From contig JAFTVI010000006.1 of NCBI GenBank assembly GCA_017465825.1, forward strand, positions 142,465 through 206,464: 64,000 bases of DNA, written 5' to 3'. A program made the translations under genes and the position numbers. The stretch's first letter is position 1; the number at the start of each line of letters is the position of its first letter. Shown here piece by piece: positions 35,515-44,250 of this stretch. The DNA is from Clostridia bacterium (GTDB lineage: Bacteria; Bacillota; Clostridia; Oscillospirales; Acutalibacteraceae). The notes under the pieces are model-generated. The model searched no databases and had not been told where the DNA came from. It saw nothing but the letters and a program-made list of their open reading frames with translations.

Positions 35515-35952
35515 TTATACTCTTACCGGATCTCCGTACTCGCGCTTCATAGCTTCCATTGAAACTATCCATTGTTTGCCGAACTTACAGACATCAACAC
35601 CATTCACAAGCTTACCGTATGCAATAGCCTTACGGAGTGTGCTTTCGTTCAGATTCCAAAGGAAGGTGGCATCGCTGAAAGCCATAAGTCCGTCAAAGGG
35701 TGTATCAATTTCTTCGCCGTTTGCCCAAAGCTCGTCACAAGAGATGTCAATATCATCGTTCCAAATGATACCATAACCGCCTTGGTCAACAATTACAGAA
35801 CAAAAAAGTTCAGGTGAATCCTTAAGGGGTAAAAAGAAACTGTACTTTTCAAAAAGAGGTGCAACATCATAAATCTTTGTTACGCCCTCGGCAAATTGCA
35901 CACTGAGCTTGTAATCAGGCAGAGCATTTACATTCTTAACCTTATGAAACAT
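35515..35952 (-). CDS. DUF2442 protein of a two-gene toxin-antitoxin-like pair
   Basis: A 145-residue protein. The N-terminal half fits DUF2442 (YKLSVQFAEGVTKIYDVAPLF and WNDDIDISCDELWANGE). The C-terminal half (NLNESTLRKAIAYGKLV, then KFGKQWIVSMEAMKREYG) looks like a helix-turn-helix DNA-binding module. DUF2442 proteins are often next to DUF4160 proteins, as here, 12 bases downstream of it. I infer that the pair is a self-regulated toxin-antitoxin-like unit, with this one as the DNA-binding member. Confidence 0.7.
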   Translation of the reverse strand: MFHKVKNVNALPDYKLSVQFAEGVTKIYDVAPLFEKYSFFLPLKDSPELFCSVIVDQGGYGIIWNDDIDISCDELWANGEEIDTPFDGLMAFSDATFLWNLNESTLRKAIAYGKLVNGVDVCKFGKQWIVSMEAMKREYGDPVRV

Positions 35953-35964
35953 ACAAAAACCTCC

Positions 35965-36219
35965 TTACTCGAGAGGAGAAAGAGTGATAAACTCCTGTGT
36001 TTCCCAAATCTTCAAAAGCTCATCCTTGTGCATAGCACTCCATTCGAGAACCATTTCAAGTGCTTTCTTGGGAAGTTCTCCTTCTAAAACAGTACCGTCA
36101 TTTATACAAATTGCAGCCATATGGTCACCGTAAATTGCGTGGAAATGCGGCGGATTATGTTCAGACTGCTGAAAATACATACGAATAACAATTCCGTAAA
36201 ATCTTGATAATACAGGCAT
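35965..36219 (-). CDS. DUF4160 protein of a two-gene toxin-antitoxin-like pair
   Basis: An 84-residue protein matching DUF4160: MPVLSRFYGIVIRMYF, HNPPHFHAIYGDHMAAI and the KKALEMVLEWSAMHKDELL helix. GGAGAG lies eight bases before ATG. It is first in the two-gene unit, directly behind a promoter whose spacer is a perfect palindrome. The molecular activity is not known. Confidence 0.75.
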   Translation of the reverse strand: MPVLSRFYGIVIRMYFQQSEHNPPHFHAIYGDHMAAICINDGTVLEGELPKKALEMVLEWSAMHKDELLKIWETQEFITLSPLE

Positions 36220-36243
36220 CGGATAATCTCTCCTTTCACTTGC

Positions 36244-36272
36244 ATTATATCACGGTATCGTGATATTGTCAA
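36244..36272 (-). promoter_or_regulatory. Promoter with palindromic operator in its spacer
   Basis: On the minus strand TTGACA and TATAAT, both perfect, are 17 bases apart. The spacer region holds the palindrome ATATCACG-GTAT-CGTGATAT (36247-36266). A dimer bound here would block RNA polymerase. The likely ligand is the DUF2442 protein encoded downstream. Confidence 0.8.
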
Positions 36273-36452
36273 TAATATTATAGCGTGAAGCAAAGAAAAT
36301 ATACATTTTTCAATAGAAAACTTTGAAACATACAATATATCATTAATACAAATTCTATTTGACAATTGGTGTATTCCGCCCATAGTACTAAGGTAAAAAA
36401 GTGCTAAAAAGACCCCTTTTGAAAGAATAAATATTTTTCAAAGAAACGAAAA

Positions 36453-36473
36453 CTGCCCTCACGAGGAGAGCAG
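36453..36473 (-). terminator. Shared-type terminator (copy 1)
   Basis: Read on the minus strand, CTGCTCTC...GAGGGCAG is followed by TTTTCGTTTCTTT, five bases past the GNAT gene. Near-identical hairpins follow three other minus-strand genes at 58625, 59180 and 62355. Confidence 0.75.
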
Positions 36474-36477
36474 GTAA

Positions 36478-36930
36478 TCATAGTATTTTTGTCTTGAGAA
36501 CTAAATTAGATGCATCTTTATAACCAAGCTTTCCGTAAAAGTGATTATGCAAATCATCGTTTACTGACTGTAGCTGAATGAGCATTGCACCTTTTTTTTT
36601 TACACAATCTTCTAACTGTTTCATGAATACTGTTCCATAACCTTTGTTTTGCAACTGTGTAGCAACAACAATTTCAACCAAGTCATACGCAAAACAATCA
36701 TCATATTGCTCGAAATAACCAATCGCAAATGCAATAATATTATTCTTGTTTTCCCAAACTAAACAATACGAATCCTCACGGCTCCAGACCTGATGAATAC
36801 GTTTGTATGTAGTTTCGGTTGTCCATTCAGCCTCTTCATTATTGTTATAGTATTCAATATAAAGCGGCACAATATTTTTAATATCTTCCTCAGACATTTT
36901 TCTGAGTGTGGTTTTTATTTTCCCAAACAT
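36478..36930 (-). CDS. GNAT-family N-acetyltransferase
   Basis: A 150-residue enzyme of the GNAT fold. Motif A is LVEIVVATQLQNKGYGTVFM, with the Q/RxxGxG acetyl-CoA loop as QNKGYG, and NHFYGKLGYKDA is motif B. It transfers an acetyl group from acetyl-CoA to an unknown amine or protein. It follows the MazG-like gene by 21 bases on the same strand, so the two are probably cotranscribed, and it ends at a hairpin shared with other cargo genes. Confidence 0.85.
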   Translation of the reverse strand: MFGKIKTTLRKMSEEDIKNIVPLYIEYYNNNEEAEWTTETTYKRIHQVWSREDSYCLVWENKNNIIAFAIGYFEQYDDCFAYDLVEIVVATQLQNKGYGTVFMKQLEDCVKKKGAMLIQLQSVNDDLHNHFYGKLGYKDASNLVLKTKIL

Positions 36931-36951
36931 AATTTATCCTCGTATGTTATT

Positions 36952-37269
36952 TTATCTGTTTTCTTCAAATTTTACGGTTGAGGGATATTTACTTTCAGTC
37001 ATTTGTGATTTTATTTTTGCTACCTGCTCTATATCAATATCATATATATTTGCAATAGCCAAAGCATAATAAATGACATCAAACAATTCTTCATCAACCG
37101 TACCTGAAATATCGGTGCTGTTATCAGCTTTTAATCCTTTTCGAATAGCACGGGATAATTCCCCGACCTCTTCGGATAGTTTCAAGAAATAATCTTTCAA
37201 TAGTTCAGGATGAAAGTCCTTTTCTTTAATATAAGTCTGTAAGTATTTAATTGTTGTTTTTCCATCCAT
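36952..37269 (-). CDS. MazG-like nucleotide pyrophosphohydrolase
   Basis: A 105-residue all-helical protein. KLSEEVGELSRAIRKG supplies the EExxE metal motif and VDEELFDVIYYALAIAN the second acidic helix (ExxD) of the MazG/dUTPase-like superfamily. It would hydrolyse a non-canonical or regulatory NTP to NMP and pyrophosphate. The start is preceded by GAGGTAAATATTT. It is first in a two-gene unit with the GNAT gene. Confidence 0.85.
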   Translation of the reverse strand: MDGKTTIKYLQTYIKEKDFHPELLKDYFLKLSEEVGELSRAIRKGLKADNSTDISGTVDEELFDVIYYALAIANIYDIDIEQVAKIKSQMTESKYPSTVKFEENR

Positions 37270-37343
37270 AAATATTTACCTCATCAAAAATCATAATATA
37301 TTAATTATAACACAGCAAATCAAAACAAATCAACCTACATACA

Positions 37344-38204
37344 TCAATATCCATTCAAGTCTGTATCAAAAACCTCATTCAATCTATACCTGCTGACATT
37401 GTAGCTGTTTTCACGCACAATGGCACCGGATTTAACAAGTTCGGTTAATCGTTTCTTTGAAAATGATGTTGAGCCGAAATATGCATCAAAGTTTGCAACG
37501 GGAAGCACAACCCAATCTGTGTCCTCTTGTCGGTTGGCATAGTAATACTTTATGAGAGTTTCAAGAGCATTTGCTGTACTTGGTGTAGTTGTAAAATCTG
37601 CTATATTTACTTTTGTTTCTTCGGGCAGTTCAAAATCCTTGTTTTTAAGTTCACCAAGCTCTAATGCAGATGAAAGAATATCATCAAATCTCAGAATCCA
37701 GGCACCTTTGGTCTTCAGGTAATATGTGCTGAAATGCATACGAGTAACCTTATCACGCCAAGCGGTATCAAAGTTTTTATCCATAAGAATATACTTTTCA
37801 ATTTCTTTTGCCGTGAATTTCTCGGGATTAGATATAACAAATCTCATAGCATTATGAAAGTGCTTGTAAAACCAACCTTCACCGTTTTCTGATACAAGTT
37901 CGGGAAATTCGCTGTGATATTCTCTGAAGTCTGTCCTGAACCGCCAATCTTCTTTTTCTTTTGTAATATCCTTGTCGGGAATACTGCACCAAGCAGAGAT
38001 TGCCCGTCTTGCATATTCAATGTCAGCACTACCGTTTTTGAACATATATCCTCTTGTAATTATGGTCAGCACCCTTGGAAACCCCTCAAAGCCTTGTATT
38101 CCCTCACGGGTGAATCTGCCGAGAAATGAGTTATCATTTCTGTTATCACGCTTGTATATCGGTGCTTTCGTATAAGCCTTAAATTCGGCTATTTCGTTTA
38201 ACAT
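37344..38204 (-). CDS. Unknown partner of the RNA polymerase-like gene
   Basis: A 286-residue soluble protein of no family I recognise. It is rich in aromatic and charged residues; the C-terminal 50 or so (FSKKRLTELVKSGAIVREN, then YRLNEVF) look like a winged helix. AGGAGTT precedes the ATG, which lies four bases after the stop of the 1002-residue gene, so the two are almost certainly cotranscribed. A role as DNA-binding or promoter-recognition partner of the polymerase homologue is an inference from position and the winged helix only. Confidence 0.5.
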   Translation of the reverse strand: MLNEIAEFKAYTKAPIYKRDNRNDNSFLGRFTREGIQGFEGFPRVLTIITRGYMFKNGSADIEYARRAISAWCSIPDKDITKEKEDWRFRTDFREYHSEFPELVSENGEGWFYKHFHNAMRFVISNPEKFTAKEIEKYILMDKNFDTAWRDKVTRMHFSTYYLKTKGAWILRFDDILSSALELGELKNKDFELPEETKVNIADFTTTPSTANALETLIKYYYANRQEDTDWVVLPVANFDAYFGSTSFSKKRLTELVKSGAIVRENSYNVSRYRLNEVFDTDLNGY

Positions 38205-38208
38205 AAGC

Positions 38209-41200
38209 CTAACTCCTGTCGATAATATATTTCTCTGTTTCGGTCAGTAAAATATCAAAGATATATTTTCTGTAGCCTGCAGCAACAACATAGGATACTG
38301 CATCATTCAGCCTGACGATTTTTGAAAGCAGCTTTCTGCATTCCTCTGTTACAGCTTCCTTGTAATCGTAGGTCTTTGATTTATTTCTGTATGCAAGTAC
38401 CATAGCCGTCATTTCATCACTGTCATTTTCAAAATGAAGGGATGTGAGATTATTAAGCTTGTTTTCAGCATATCTGTCACAGATAATATCAGAAAACACT
38501 CTGTCTCCGTTGTGTCTGAAATCACAGAATAACTCAATGTAGCTTTCAAAGCGTTCACCCACAAGATATGACCGTAAAAACTGTTCTCTTTCTTCGGGGA
38601 GCATAAACTGCCATTTACGCTCCTGCATTTGAATATAGATTTCTTCAATTTCTTCGGGTGTAAAATCGGTAAAGAGTGCATAAAGCTCATCTGTATCATA
38701 ATCATTTTCCTGACCACGCATAAAGAGAATACGCTCAACATCTGATTTTCTTTCCGGTATATCAGACCTGTTTCTGTTGTTACGGATTCTTTTCAAGCAA
38801 TGCTCGTAATCATTTAACAGTGCTGAAACCTTGTTCAGTCTCTTTCTATCAAGCTGTGTTTTCCAATCAGGATTCTGAGCAAAGGTAAAAATTTTACTGT
38901 CAGGTGCAGGCGATTCCTTTGCTTTAGGTGTATTTCTTTTCAGCTCATAAGCATAATACGGCAGTCTTTCAAGGTTTGAGCTGACATCCGACCAATCGGT
39001 GTTTTTGAAGAATTCTCTGAATTGCTCATCATAAGTCTTTTCATACCAAGCCCTGCGTTCATTCTGTTTTTCAACAAGAGATTTGTATTTAAGAAACAGA
39101 CTTTTCGGTGCTCTGTTTGTCACAAGATATTCAGAAAGGTCAGGCTTTACACCGCTTTTCGCAGAGTCAATTTCCAAACCTGTAAGTATAGCAAGAGTTT
39201 CCGTTTCTTTTCTGTACTGTGCCTTTTTGCCCTTTGCATTTTCGTCATAAGCTAAAATACTTCTGTTAAGTGCAGCATTCGAGATTTGTCCCACACGAGA
39301 GGAAAATGTATCCTTAACAGTTTCAAATCTTGCTTCCCAATCCGTTGCGTCTGACACTATAGGTTCTTCTGTAGGTATAAATAACAGCGGTAATGGGTTA
39401 TCACTCTTGCCGTAATACTCGGGTTCGGTTTCCTTTGTGTAAAGATAAGAAATGATAATACTGTCAGCAATTGTTTTTACCATATCGCCGTCAAAATCTG
39501 CACCGCCAAGTCTCATAGGTATGTCGGAATTATCCGATACCATAATGACATCGGTTAAATGGCTGAAATATTTGTTTCTGTAATATCCCACACTCTTTAA
39601 AGGCCGCACCTGAACACTTTCGTTTTTTGAGATGTGCGGATTGCGAAGAAGTGAATATTTGTAATCTGTGCCGTAGCTGTTACCGGGAGCATAAACAGTA
39701 TTACCGGACAATTCTTCGTTAATAACGTCAGCAAATTTTCTGCTGCCATCAGCAAGAAAAGCCAAAAGTGACATTAAGTCAGCAGATAAATATCTGTTAT
39801 CACCCTCTACAAAAAGCTGACCGATTGCATACTTCCTTAAAATGTTTTCTGCAATATCATCTATGTCTTTAGAGAAAAACGGCTCATCAATAAGTAAAGA
39901 GTTTTTGTTAATAAGCCTTGCCTTAATTTTTAAATTCTCATCACTGTCATCTAAATTTTTCGTATAGTAATCTATTCTGTATTTTCGGTTATTGCAGTAA
40001 TCGTAATATGCCTGCTCCGTTGCTTTGGTAAGCCATTCTCTTTTATCACGTGACGGACTTTCTTCCCAACCCAAAGGTAAATCTTTAGGTCTGAATTTTT
40101 CTTCAGGTATTGCAACGGTATTTAAAAACTGAAAGTTAAGTTCAGTTAAATTTTCCTTTTCGCCTTTACCTACATTTGAAATGTATAACGAGTGTTTGTA
40201 CTTTTTACAGCGGTCAAGATAATCGTTAAAAGTTAAATTGTTTTCACTTAACCAACCTTTACCCTTGAACATTGTATCGGTAAGAATGAGATTTATTTTA
40301 TCAACAGGATGCTCAACACCCCACATATCTTTAACGGAATATATACCGACACTTTTAAGAAAGGATTTGAAATCAACCTCGTGTACCATTCCTTTTATGT
40401 AAGGTAAACGAATCTGAAAAGAAGAATGAATGTGTTTACCGCAGAACTGTTTATCAATTTCTTTTGCGAATGCAGGAGAGAGGAAACCTTCGCCATCAAA
40501 TGAATCATAAGAAAATTCAATATCCTTTTCGGCTCGGTTGTATTTTTTTACTGCCGTGTTTTTATCCTTTGATGTAACAGTTACTGCGTGAGTTTTAATA
40601 AATCGCTCCCAAGTTTTAATGATAACAATACTGTCTTTATCAAAAAGTTTTTTACTTTCAATTCTCGTACCGCCCGAAAACATAAGTCCGTTGTAAGCAT
40701 AAAGCTTACTTAACTGACATAAACCGATGTTCATATCAAGCTGTATTCTCTCTTTAACTTTTTCATAAACATCACTTCTTATGAAAGATAAGCGAGCATT
40801 TCTGCTCATACTTGCAGAGCGTTCAAAGGCAACAAAGTTTTTAACACCTGTTCCTAAATCAATATTTATTCCCTCGGGACGAAACATTGATTTTGCTTTT
40901 AACTGTCTTAAACGGATGCGTTCACTCTTTGCATCTCTGTCAAAAATCCCACTGAAGTCCATGTAAACTATCACATCGGAAAGGTCAGAAATTTTTGTAT
41001 CGTCCTTCGGCTGAGTGAATTTATCCGAAGTTAAAACACTCATTAACTGATAAAACATAGCACAGTCTTCTTGTAAAGTATTTTCTTTATTCATCAAACA
41101 CTTTGCAGTTGCACCTGAATTAAGATTAAAAATATATGTTTCATCATTTTGCTTTTCGGCATAAGAGATAATTCCTCTTGCAGAAAGCATAGGTATTTCA

Positions 41201-41217
41201 TAAGTAATATGTGCCAT
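38209..41217 (-). CDS. Two-barrel RNA polymerase homologue (RdRP/YonO type)
   Basis: A 1002-residue protein with the catalytic signature of double-psi beta-barrel RNA polymerases. LGGADFDGDMVKT at about residues 568-580 gives the DxDGD metal-binding triad found in bacterial RNAP beta' (NADFDGD), eukaryotic RNAi-type RdRPs and phage YonO. LLRNPHISKNES at about 523-534 matches the RNPxLHPGD segment of RdRPs. Both lie mid-protein at family-like spacing. It is smaller than cellular beta' and has no beta-like second subunit nearby, so it would act as a single-chain polymerase. The template (DNA or RNA) is unknown. GAGGTG precedes the ATG; it heads an operon with the 286-residue gene. Confidence 0.7.
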   Translation of the reverse strand: MAHITYEIPMLSARGIISYAEKQNDETYIFNLNSGATAKCLMNKENTLQEDCAMFYQLMSVLTSDKFTQPKDDTKISDLSDVIVYMDFSGIFDRDAKSERIRLRQLKAKSMFRPEGINIDLGTGVKNFVAFERSASMSRNARLSFIRSDVYEKVKERIQLDMNIGLCQLSKLYAYNGLMFSGGTRIESKKLFDKDSIVIIKTWERFIKTHAVTVTSKDKNTAVKKYNRAEKDIEFSYDSFDGEGFLSPAFAKEIDKQFCGKHIHSSFQIRLPYIKGMVHEVDFKSFLKSVGIYSVKDMWGVEHPVDKINLILTDTMFKGKGWLSENNLTFNDYLDRCKKYKHSLYISNVGKGEKENLTELNFQFLNTVAIPEEKFRPKDLPLGWEESPSRDKREWLTKATEQAYYDYCNNRKYRIDYYTKNLDDSDENLKIKARLINKNSLLIDEPFFSKDIDDIAENILRKYAIGQLFVEGDNRYLSADLMSLLAFLADGSRKFADVINEELSGNTVYAPGNSYGTDYKYSLLRNPHISKNESVQVRPLKSVGYYRNKYFSHLTDVIMVSDNSDIPMRLGGADFDGDMVKTIADSIIISYLYTKETEPEYYGKSDNPLPLLFIPTEEPIVSDATDWEARFETVKDTFSSRVGQISNAALNRSILAYDENAKGKKAQYRKETETLAILTGLEIDSAKSGVKPDLSEYLVTNRAPKSLFLKYKSLVEKQNERRAWYEKTYDEQFREFFKNTDWSDVSSNLERLPYYAYELKRNTPKAKESPAPDSKIFTFAQNPDWKTQLDRKRLNKVSALLNDYEHCLKRIRNNRNRSDIPERKSDVERILFMRGQENDYDTDELYALFTDFTPEEIEEIYIQMQERKWQFMLPEEREQFLRSYLVGERFESYIELFCDFRHNGDRVFSDIICDRYAENKLNNLTSLHFENDSDEMTAMVLAYRNKSKTYDYKEAVTEECRKLLSKIVRLNDAVSYVVAAGYRKYIFDILLTETEKYIIDRS

Positions 41218-41286
41218 TGTTTCACCTCAAATGCACTTGTTCTGTATAAGAGATACTACAGCCACCCCTGTAATGTCAACTCTTTT

Positions 41287-41312
41287 GCACCCGAATAATC
41301 GGGTGCTTTTTT
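41287..41312 (+). terminator. Plus-strand terminator upstream of the mobilisation genes
   Basis: GCACCCGA/TCGGGTGC, a perfect 8-bp stem with a 4-base loop, followed by six T. It follows no plus-strand gene, so it may stop antisense transcripts or insulate the mobilisation operon. Confidence 0.75.
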
Positions 41313-41346
41313 CATTTAAAACAGCGGTATTACTTTAACGAGCATT

Positions 41347-41393
41347 GGATTTTGGTACCACAAAATCCGTTTCGGGGGAAGTTTCCCCGAAAC
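41347..41393 (+). promoter_or_regulatory. Two adjacent inverted repeats, candidate oriT
   Basis: GGATTTTG/CAAAATCC around GTACCA is followed directly by GTTTCGGGG/CCCCGAAAC. They lie 28 bases before the MobC start. Adjacent hairpins just upstream of mobC and a relaxase are typical of a transfer origin; the nick site is not determined. Confidence 0.45.
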
Positions 41394-41420
41394 CCAAAAC
41401 AGAAAAGAGGTGAAAGTTTT

Positions 41421-41765
41421 ATGAAAGAAAACAAAAAGACAAGACTTGTAAAAGCATATTTTACCGAAGAAGATTACGAAAGACTTAATTATCTTTGCAG
41501 TATTATGAAAATTTCTAAATCGAAAATGATTCGGTTTCTGCTTTATTACAAGAACATTAAAGAAGCTCCGCCTGTTGATTACACAGTTTTAATCAGAGAA
41601 ATGCGGGCAGTCGGTAACAATTTAAATCAGCTTGCAAGAGCTGCAAACGCAAAAGGTTGGATAAATGAAAAGGAATTGCGTGCCGCCATTCTTTCTCTTC
41701 GTGAACTCGAAAAGAAAATATCGGCTGAGTTTCATTTAAGTAAGGAGGCTGAATATTGGCAGTAA
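41421..41765 (+). CDS. mobC: MobC-like relaxosome accessory protein
   Basis: A 114-residue protein with a ribbon-helix-helix N-terminus (KTRLVKAYFTEEDYERLNYL, residues 5-24) and the MobC signature VGNNLNQLARAAN near residue 75. MobC proteins bind DNA near oriT and help the relaxase open the strands. I start at ATG 41421 behind AAGAGGTG, since the longer frame would read through the oriT-like hairpins. Its end overlaps the relaxase start by 10 bases, so they are co-translated. Confidence 0.85.
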   Translation: MKENKKTRLVKAYFTEEDYERLNYLCSIMKISKSKMIRFLLYYKNIKEAPPVDYTVLIREMRAVGNNLNQLARAANAKGWINEKELRAAILSLRELEKKISAEFHLSKEAEYWQ

Positions 41766-43147
41766 CAAAAATATGGTCGGTTAAAGGAACGCTTAAAAGT
41801 GTTGTTGATTATGCAATGAATCCCGATAAAACACTTAATGATTATTACAGTAATTCTGAATTGCAATCACTCAAAGATGTAATTGATTATGCTGTTGAAA
41901 GTGAAAAAACAGAAATGCAATATTTTGTAAGCGGAATAAATTGCAACCCTGAGTTTGCCCGTGACCAGATGACAGAAACTAAAAAGTTGTTTCATAAGCA
42001 AGACGGTATAATAGCATTTCACGGTTATCAGAGCTTTAAACCGGGTGAAGTTACCCCCGAACTTGCTCACGAAATCGGAAAAGAGCTTGCACAAAAACTT
42101 TGGGGAGATCGACACGAGGTTGTTGTTGCAACTCATCTTGATAGAGGTCACATTCATAATCATTTTGTTGTGAATAGTGTTTCAATGGTTGACGGAAAAA
42201 AGTTCAATGCCTGCAAACAAAGTTATGCACTTATGAGAAAAACATCTGACGAGCTTTGCATCAAATACGGTTTATCTATTGTTGAAAAACCGCAGAAGTC
42301 TCCGAGAAGAATTACCTATCTCAAAGAAAAATATGGAGAAAATCACGAACACGATTTATTGAAATTCCACATTGATGATTGTTTATCACGCAGTTCCAAC
42401 ATCAAAACTTTCATTTGGCAAATGGAAAAAAAGGGATATACTTTTGATTTTAACCGTCCCGAACCGACAGTTTATCACAAAAGATTTAATCGTCCCGTAT
42501 GGCTTTGCGACCTTGGTGACGGTTATACAATTAATGATATTGAAGAAGTAATACTGACTAAAAGACATTACACGAGAAGAGTAACTCACGATTCAATCAC
42601 CTTCAAAACATTATTCTTTGACGGCAACCCTTACAATTACAAAAGCGGAATCAGCGGCTCTTACACTTGTTTGTGTAAAGGGCTGTTAATGTTTACGGAG
42701 CATCCACACTGTAACGAGGTTGAAATTTATCTTGAACAGGAGCTTTTGAAATTTGACCAGCTTTGCGAAGAACAGAACTTGTTACTTGATAACAATGTTG
42801 AAAGTTATGAGGACCTTGAAGCACTGATTACAAACACCGAAAAAGAATTAAAGGAAATGGATGAAGCAAGAAATGTATTCAGAAACAAACTGAAGTGTGC
42901 CGTACGTTCAGGTGATGAAAACCTGCAGAATGAAATCCGTGAAGACATTGCAACTCTTACCGCCGCTATGAGAGTTGCAAGAAAGAATCTGAAAATTTTA
43001 AACAGAGTTAAATACAGAGCTGAGGATGTAGTAAACAGAATGGATAGTATCAACGAGCATTCAAGAATGTATGAACGTTACGCCCGTGATGATTTCCGAA
43101 CCAAAACAAATACAAACAAAATTCAGGAAAGAAATTATGAAAGATAA
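41756..43147 (+). CDS. MobP-type relaxase
   Basis: A 463-residue DNA-nicking relaxase of the MobA/VirD2 family. HLDRGHIHNHFVVN at about residues 126-139 is the metal-binding histidine triad, and a Tyr in the N-terminal part (several candidates) would form the covalent 5' DNA link. A long charged coiled-coil segment ends the protein. TTG is the start, with TAAGGAGG seven bases upstream and no better codon near. It would nick at the oriT and pilot the single strand through a conjugation channel supplied by another element, as no coupling or mating-pair genes are seen here. Confidence 0.9.
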   Translation: MAVTKIWSVKGTLKSVVDYAMNPDKTLNDYYSNSELQSLKDVIDYAVESEKTEMQYFVSGINCNPEFARDQMTETKKLFHKQDGIIAFHGYQSFKPGEVTPELAHEIGKELAQKLWGDRHEVVVATHLDRGHIHNHFVVNSVSMVDGKKFNACKQSYALMRKTSDELCIKYGLSIVEKPQKSPRRITYLKEKYGENHEHDLLKFHIDDCLSRSSNIKTFIWQMEKKGYTFDFNRPEPTVYHKRFNRPVWLCDLGDGYTINDIEEVILTKRHYTRRVTHDSITFKTLFFDGNPYNYKSGISGSYTCLCKGLLMFTEHPHCNEVEIYLEQELLKFDQLCEEQNLLLDNNVESYEDLEALITNTEKELKEMDEARNVFRNKLKCAVRSGDENLQNEIREDIATLTAAMRVARKNLKILNRVKYRAEDVVNRMDSINEHSRMYERYARDDFRTKTNTNKIQERNYER

Positions 43148-43167
43148 ATCAGGAGGAATATTTTATT

Positions 43168-44016
43168 ATGATTAATGTAAAAGAAGTAAAAATTAAGGAT
43201 TTAATTCCCTTTGAGGACAGTCCCTTTGAATTCAGAGAGGACGAAGGCTTTACACAGCTTTTTGACAGTATTTCTGAAAGCGGTGTGTTTACTCCGATTG
43301 TTGTGTGTGAAAGAGACGGCAGGTATGAAATTGTAAGCGGATATCGCAGAGTTGAAGCGTGTAAAAGGCTTAATATTGATATTATCCCTGCAATCATCAA
43401 AGAGCTCACAAGGGAAGAAGCTATTGTTATGCACGTTGATTCCAACCTTCAGCGTGACAAGGTTTTGCCGAGCGAAAAGGCTTTTGGTTATAAAATGAAG
43501 CTTGCAGCAATGAAAAGACAAGGCTTCCGTTCTGATTTAACCTCCAACCAAGCTGGTCGGAAGTGTGAATCGGCAGAAATTATTGCAAGTGAATCAGATG
43601 ACAGTAAAACTCAGGTCAGGCGGTATATTCGTCTGACCTTTCTTATTCCCGAAATCTTGAAGCTTGTGGATAGCGAAAGAATTGCATTTACACCTGCTGT
43701 TGCATTGTCGTATTTATCATCTGAAGAACAATATATGATTTACAAATTTTATGACGAAATGGAGGTTACACCTTCATATTCGCAGGCGGTTGAGCTTAAA
43801 AATCTTTCTTCGGCGGGTAATCTTAACGAAAGTGTTATTACGGAAATTATGTCCCAGGACAAGCCTAATCAGCAGGAATTCTTCAAGGTGCCGATGGAGC
43901 GTTTGAAAAGCGTTGCACCGAAAATCAGAGATAAGGATTTTGAGAACTTTGTTATCAAAGCGTGTGAGTATTATTACAGGGTTTTACAGCGAAACCGTGA
44001 CAGAGATGCGAGGTGA
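43168..44016 (+). CDS. ParB-family partition or regulatory protein
   Basis: A 282-residue ParB/Spo0J-type protein. The N-terminal domain has LFDSISESGVFTPIVV and the CTP-binding ERDGRYEIVSGYRRVEACK segment, with EAIVMHVDSNLQRD following. A helix-turn-helix and a C-terminal dimer region come after it. No ParA lies adjacent, as often in mobilisable elements, so it may regulate element genes rather than partition. AGGAGG lies before the ATG. Confidence 0.88.
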   Translation: MINVKEVKIKDLIPFEDSPFEFREDEGFTQLFDSISESGVFTPIVVCERDGRYEIVSGYRRVEACKRLNIDIIPAIIKELTREEAIVMHVDSNLQRDKVLPSEKAFGYKMKLAAMKRQGFRSDLTSNQAGRKCESAEIIASESDDSKTQVRRYIRLTFLIPEILKLVDSERIAFTPAVALSYLSSEEQYMIYKFYDEMEVTPSYSQAVELKNLSSAGNLNESVITEIMSQDKPNQQEFFKVPMERLKSVAPKIRDKDFENFVIKACEYYYRVLQRNRDRDAR

Positions 44017-44022
44017 TGCGTA

Positions 44023-44250
44023 TTGAAGTATATTGGAATTCTTAAAGCATATATCCGTTATCTTGATGATGACATCAGAGGTGAATATTCCTTCAAGGTT
44101 AAAGGTCATGAGGTTACTGCAACCTTTACAGAAAAGCCCAATACTGATATTCTCTCTCGTCTTCGTGAAATATTACTCGGTGATTCGCACATTCGACAAA
44201 GTGACACCCCTGATATTAAACTAAAGAAAAATATCAAGGAGGCGGTTTAA
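44023..44250 (+). CDS. Small conserved-context protein before the recombinase
   Basis: A 75-residue protein of unknown function, mostly beta and charged (GEYSFKVKGHEVTATFTEKP). It starts at TTG 44023 with GAGGTG seven bases upstream and its stop overlaps the serine recombinase ATG by one base (TAATG), so it is translationally coupled to it. A role as recombination accessory or regulator is a guess from position. Confidence 0.5.
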   Translation: MKYIGILKAYIRYLDDDIRGEYSFKVKGHEVTATFTEKPNTDILSRLREILLGDSHIRQSDTPDIKLKKNIKEAV

